Below the pieces are notes generated by a model. It searched no databases. It was not told the origin of the DNA and saw nothing but the letters and a program-made list of their open reading frames with translations. From Pseudomonadota bacterium (GTDB lineage: Bacteria > Pseudomonadota > Gammaproteobacteria > Burkholderiales > Burkholderiaceae_C), in contig JAKOZT010000037.1 in NCBI GenBank assembly GCA_029779845.1, positions 1 through 64,000 of the forward strand: a stretch of DNA of 64,000 bases. The letters run 5' to 3'. A program made the translations under genes and the position numbers. Shown one piece after another: positions 60,985 to 64,000 of this stretch (position 1 is its first letter; the number at the start of each line of letters is the position of its first letter).

Positions 60985-62421
60985 TCAGTTGGTCTGCGCC
61001 TCGGCCTTGCGCTCGACGGCGGTCTTGCTCACCAGCACCGGCTTGCCCTTCAGGCGGTTGAGCGCCTGCGCGAGCTGGAAGTCCTCGGCGCTGCCGAACT
61101 CGGGCAGCGGCTTGACCTCGGCCTTCTTGGCCGCTTCCTCTTCCAGCTTCTTGCGCGCTTCCTCGCGCGCCTTCTCGCGCGCGGCGTCCTTCTGCTCGGC
61201 GCCCTGGCCGCTGGCGATGTGCTTCTCCAGGTCGGCCTCGCGCAGGCGCAGCGCGGCGAACAGGTTGCCCTCGGCGGTTTCGTCGAGCATCACGTCGGGC
61301 ACGATGCCCTTGGCCTGGATCGACGCGCCGCTGGGCGTGTAGTAGCGCGCGGTGGTGATCTTCAGCGCGGTGTCGGGGCCGAGCTGGCGCACCGTCTGCA
61401 CCGAGCCCTTGCCGAAGGTCTGCGCGCCCATGATCGTCGCGCGCTTGTGGTCCTGCAGCGCGCCGGCGACGATCTCGCTGGCCGAGGCCGAGCCTTCGTT
61501 GACCAGCACCACCATCGGCACCTTCTTCACCGCCTCGGGCAGGCGCTTGAGCGGGTCGCTGCCGCCGCGGCGCAGGTAGTACTCGGGCGCCGCCTTGAAG
61601 GTGGCCTTGGAGTCGGCGATCTGGCCGTTGGTGCTGACCACCACCACGTCGGCCGGCAGGAAGGCCGACGAGATCGCCACCGCGCCTTCGAGCAGGCCGC
61701 CCGGGTCGTTGCGCAGGTCGAGCACCAGGCCCTTCAGGTTGGGATCCTGCTTGTAGAGGTCTTCGAGCTTCTTCGCGAAATCGTCGACGGTGCGGTCCTG
61801 GAACTGGCTGACGCGCAGCCAGCCGTAGCCGGGCTCGACCATCTTCGCGCGCACGCTCTGCACGCGGATCTCCTCGCGCACGATGGTCACCGGGAAGCTG
61901 CGGCTCTCGCTCTTGCGGAACACCGTGAGCACCACCTTGGTGTTGGGCTCGCCGCGCATCTTCTTGACGGCCTGGTCCATCGTCAGGCCCTTGACCACGG
62001 TGTCGTCGATCTTGGTGATCAGGTCGCCGCTCTTCAGCCCGGCGCGGAACGCCGGCGAGCCTTCGATCGGCGAGACCACCTTGACGAGGCCGTCTTCCAT
62101 GCCGATCTCGATGCCGACGCCGACGAAGCGGCCGGTGGTGCCCTCGCGGAATTCCTTGAAGCTCTTCTTGTCGAAGAACTGCGAATGCGGGTCGAGCCCG
62201 GAGACCATGCCCGAGATCGCGTCGTTGATCAGCTTCTTCTCGTCGACCGGTTCGACGTAGTCGCTCTTGACCATGCCGAACACGGCGGCGAGCTGCTGCA
62301 GTTCCTCCAGCGGCAGCGCCGACACCGAACTGCGCGCGATCGCCTGGAACTGCATCGTGGTCAATGCGCCGGCGACAGCGCCCACAGCCAACCACCCGGC
62401 GACCTTCAATTTGCTACCCAT
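60985..62421 (-). CDS. ctpA: S41 C-terminal processing protease (CtpA-like)
   Basis: This 478-residue periplasmic protease has an N-terminal membrane anchor or signal (KVAGWLAVGAVAGALTTMQF). A PDZ domain (about 90-180, GIEIGMEDGLVKVVSPIEGS) precedes the S41 catalytic part with VLVNEGSASASEIVAGALQD (Ser nucleophile) and TFGKGSVQTV (Lys). A charged Lys/Glu/Ala coiled tail follows at about 405-450. ATG 62421 is chosen by the anchor; the frame is open further upstream. It likely degrades or processes envelope proteins. Confidence 0.95.
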   Translation of the reverse strand: MGSKLKVAGWLAVGAVAGALTTMQFQAIARSSVSALPLEELQQLAAVFGMVKSDYVEPVDEKKLINDAISGMVSGLDPHSQFFDKKSFKEFREGTTGRFVGVGIEIGMEDGLVKVVSPIEGSPAFRAGLKSGDLITKIDDTVVKGLTMDQAVKKMRGEPNTKVVLTVFRKSESRSFPVTIVREEIRVQSVRAKMVEPGYGWLRVSQFQDRTVDDFAKKLEDLYKQDPNLKGLVLDLRNDPGGLLEGAVAISSAFLPADVVVVSTNGQIADSKATFKAAPEYYLRRGGSDPLKRLPEAVKKVPMVVLVNEGSASASEIVAGALQDHKRATIMGAQTFGKGSVQTVRQLGPDTALKITTARYYTPSGASIQAKGIVPDVMLDETAEGNLFAALRLREADLEKHIASGQGAEQKDAAREKAREEARKKLEEEAAKKAEVKPLPEFGSAEDFQLAQALNRLKGKPVLVSKTAVERKAEAQTN

Positions 62422-62564
62422 CAACGACCCTTTCGCGCCCCGCTGGTGCCTCTTGCGCACGCATGTGCGGCCAGTATAGGACGCGGGTCCGCCTTCGAGT
62501 CCGGCATGCCCGGGAAAGTTGCACGTGGCGGCGGGCTTTGGGCAACCACTTGCAACGCGGCCGT

Positions 62565-63356
62565 TCAGTCGGTTGCGCTCGGCAAGGCCAGCGCGCGCTC
62601 GACCTCGGCGCGCATGCCGAGCCTCTGCCCGACGCGGATGAAGTCGGTGACGAAGGGCGTCGCCGGGCGGTGGTGCAGCGCGTGGGGGGCGTCCCACTGC
62701 TCGAGCCGGCCGCGCTGCATCACGCCGACCCGCTCGCCGACCGCGAAGGCCTCCATCTGGTCGTGCGTGACGAGGAGGGCGGTCGTGCCCGATTGCTTCA
62801 GGATCGCGCGCAGTTCCTGCGCGAGGCGCTCGCGCAGGTCGATGTCGAGGCTGGAGAAGGGCTCGTCGAGCAGCAGCAGCCGCGGCCGCGGCGCCAGCGC
62901 GCGCGCCAGCGCGATGCGCTGCTGCTGCCCGCCCGAGAGCTGGTGCGGCGCGCGCTTCGCGGCGTGCGCGAGGCCGACCAGTTCGAGCACCTCCAGCGTG
63001 CGTGCGCGGCGCTCGGCGACGCCCAGGTGGCGGATGCCGAAGTCGACGTTCGCCGCCACGCTCAGGTGCGGGAACAGCGCGTAGTCCTGGAACACCATGC
63101 CGATGCGGCGCGCCTCGGGCGCGACGTGCACGCCGGCCGCGGCGTCGGCCAGCACCTCGCCGTCGATGACGATGCGGCCGCCGTGCAGCCGCTCCAGCCC
63201 GGCCACCGCGCGCAGCAGCGAGGTCTTGCCGCAGCCCGAAGGACCGATCAGCACCCCCAGGCTGCCGCGCGGCAACGCCAGCGAAACGTCGTGCACCGCG
63301 GGCCGGGTGCCGCCTCCGGGGTAGACAACCGAAGCGTGTTCGACCTCGAGGAACAT
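62565..63356 (-). CDS. Fe(3+)-type ABC transporter ATP-binding protein (FbpC-like)
   Basis: This 263-residue ATPase has Walker A GPSGCGKTSL, Q-loop VFQDYALFPHL, signature LSGGQQQRIALARALA and Walker B LLLLDEPFSSLDIDLRERLA with the switch VTHDQMEAFA. Sequence and divergent pairing with an FbpB-like permease suggest iron import; sulfate or polyamine types remain possible. It lacks the long C-terminal regulatory domain of MalK-type ATPases. ATG 63356 is preferred over 63380. Its P-loop is intact, in contrast to ugpC. Confidence 0.88.
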   Translation of the reverse strand: MFLEVEHASVVYPGGGTRPAVHDVSLALPRGSLGVLIGPSGCGKTSLLRAVAGLERLHGGRIVIDGEVLADAAAGVHVAPEARRIGMVFQDYALFPHLSVAANVDFGIRHLGVAERRARTLEVLELVGLAHAAKRAPHQLSGGQQQRIALARALAPRPRLLLLDEPFSSLDIDLRERLAQELRAILKQSGTTALLVTHDQMEAFAVGERVGVMQRGRLEQWDAPHALHHRPATPFVTDFIRVGQRLGMRAEVERALALPSATD

Positions 63357-63367
63357 GACCCTATGAT
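63339..63367 (+). promoter_or_regulatory. Candidate sigma-70 promoter for the iron permease gene
   Basis: TTCGAC at 63339-63344 and TATGAT at 63362-63367 are separated by 17 nt, and ATG 63410 follows 42 nt later. The -35 box overlaps the first codons of the divergent ATPase gene. No clear Fur box could be assigned by eye. Confidence 0.45.
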
Positions 63368-63409
63368 ATCGGGCCCCCAAAACGCGAATCGTTTGCAGGT
63401 GGCCCCTTC

Positions 63410-64000
63410 ATGTCGCGCCTGCTGACCCTCGCCTGCCTGCTGCTCGCCGTGCCCGTGATCGGGGTGCTGGGCTCGTGGCTGGCGCTCGATGCCGCCAGCC
63501 TCGCGGTGCTGCGCCACCAGCTCGACACCGTGCTGCCCGAGTACGCGCTGAATTCGCTGCTGCTGGCGCTGGCGGTGGCGCTGGGCGTCGCGCTCGTCGG
63601 CGGCGCGACCGCCGCGCTGGTGGCGCTGTTCGAGTTCCCGCTGCGGCGCGTCTTCGAATGGGCGCTGCTGCTGCCGCTAGCGATGCCGGCCTACGTGCTG
63701 GCCTACGCCGCCACCGACTTCCTGCAGTACAGCGGCCCGCTGCAGCGCGCCCTGCGCGAGGCCACCGGCGCGCAGGGCGCGTTGTGGCCCGACGTGCGCA
63801 GCCTGTGGGGCGCGGCGGCGATGTTCATCCTGTGCCTGTACCCCTACGTCTACCTGCTGGCGCGCGCCGCGCTCGGCGAGCGCGCCGTGCCGCTGATGGA
63901 GGCGGCGCGCCTGCTCGGCGCCGGCACGCTGCGCCGCGTGCGCGAGGTGGCGCTGCCGCTGGCGCGGCCGGCGCTGGCCGCCGGCGTCGCGCTGGCGCTG
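63410..64000 (+). CDS. Iron ABC transporter permease (FbpB-like), 3' end outside window
   Basis: The first 197 codons are present and the frame is open at the window end. The protein is strongly hydrophobic: LLTLACLLLAVPVIGVLGSW, NSLLLALAVALGVALVGGAT and WALLLPLAMPAYVLAYAATD. An EAA-type loop EAARLLGAGTLRRVREVALP follows in the first half of a duplicated permease. FbpB proteins carry two permease halves and work with FbpA and FbpC. It is divergent from the ATPase gene. Confidence 0.88.
   Translation, partial: MSRLLTLACLLLAVPVIGVLGSWLALDAASLAVLRHQLDTVLPEYALNSLLLALAVALGVALVGGATAALVALFEFPLRRVFEWALLLPLAMPAYVLAYAATDFLQYSGPLQRALREATGAQGALWPDVRSLWGAAAMFILCLYPYVYLLARAALGERAVPLMEAARLLGAGTLRRVREVALPLARPALAAGVALAL

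Overview
The window is about 70% GC and carries gene sets typical of Burkholderiales: petABC followed by sspAB, dciA, a divergent M23 peptidase, secA and argJ, the ubiE/ubiJ/ubiB set, and TctC-type (Bug) binding proteins. A NAD-reducing soluble [NiFe] hydrogenase and a MenA-like prenyltransferase next to ubiquinone genes fit a Rubrivivax/Leptothrix-like member of the order. That placement is inferred from gene content only. There is one tRNA gene. I found no rRNA, CRISPR array, prophage or intact insertion sequence.

Layout. 1-11047 is core chromosome: mscL (partial), the cytochrome bc1 genes petABC, a clear terminator, sspA-sspB, tRNA-Thr, an acyl-CoA thioesterase-like gene, dciA, an M23 peptidase, secA and argJ. 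11025-18199 holds a ceramidase-like membrane protein, an MFS exporter and a leftward ugpBAEC-ugpQ glycerol-3-phosphate uptake operon. Its ATPase gene has an in-frame amber codon inside the Walker A motif. 18400-22329 is a 1309-residue FAD plus Fe-S oxidoreductase. 22330-22906 is the only long gene-free stretch and contains two inverted, diverged copies of a roughly 240-bp element. Its stems differ in sequence between copies but stay complementary. 22907-29376 is a catabolic or signalling block: a secreted esterase, an AraC-type regulator, a Bug protein, a diguanylate cyclase and a HIT protein.

29438-34396 is the ubiquinone cluster (DUF971, ubiE, Tim44-like, then galE on the opposite strand, ubiJ, ubiB). 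34416-42038 holds potF-like, an FmdB zinc ribbon, DUF502, aspS, a prenyltransferase, nudB, an endonuclease/phosphatase-family gene and clsB. 42230-44925 encodes the ligase-associated exonuclease and the ATP-dependent DNA ligase. Their usual partner, the Lhr-like helicase, lies at 52971-55391. Between them sit a lipoprotein, a flavin reductase, an EamA permease, a DUF429 protein and the leftward hoxFUYH plus maturation protease operon. A REP-like palindrome is fused in frame into the 5' end of the protease gene.

55388-64000 contains an acetyltransferase-fold protein, DUF1232, a secreted nuclease, a small lipoprotein, arginase, a LOG-family protein, moeB, a ctpA-type protease and a divergent Fbp-like iron ABC transporter pair that runs off the end. 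Many genes overlap by 4 nt (ATGA or GTGA), so translational coupling is common.
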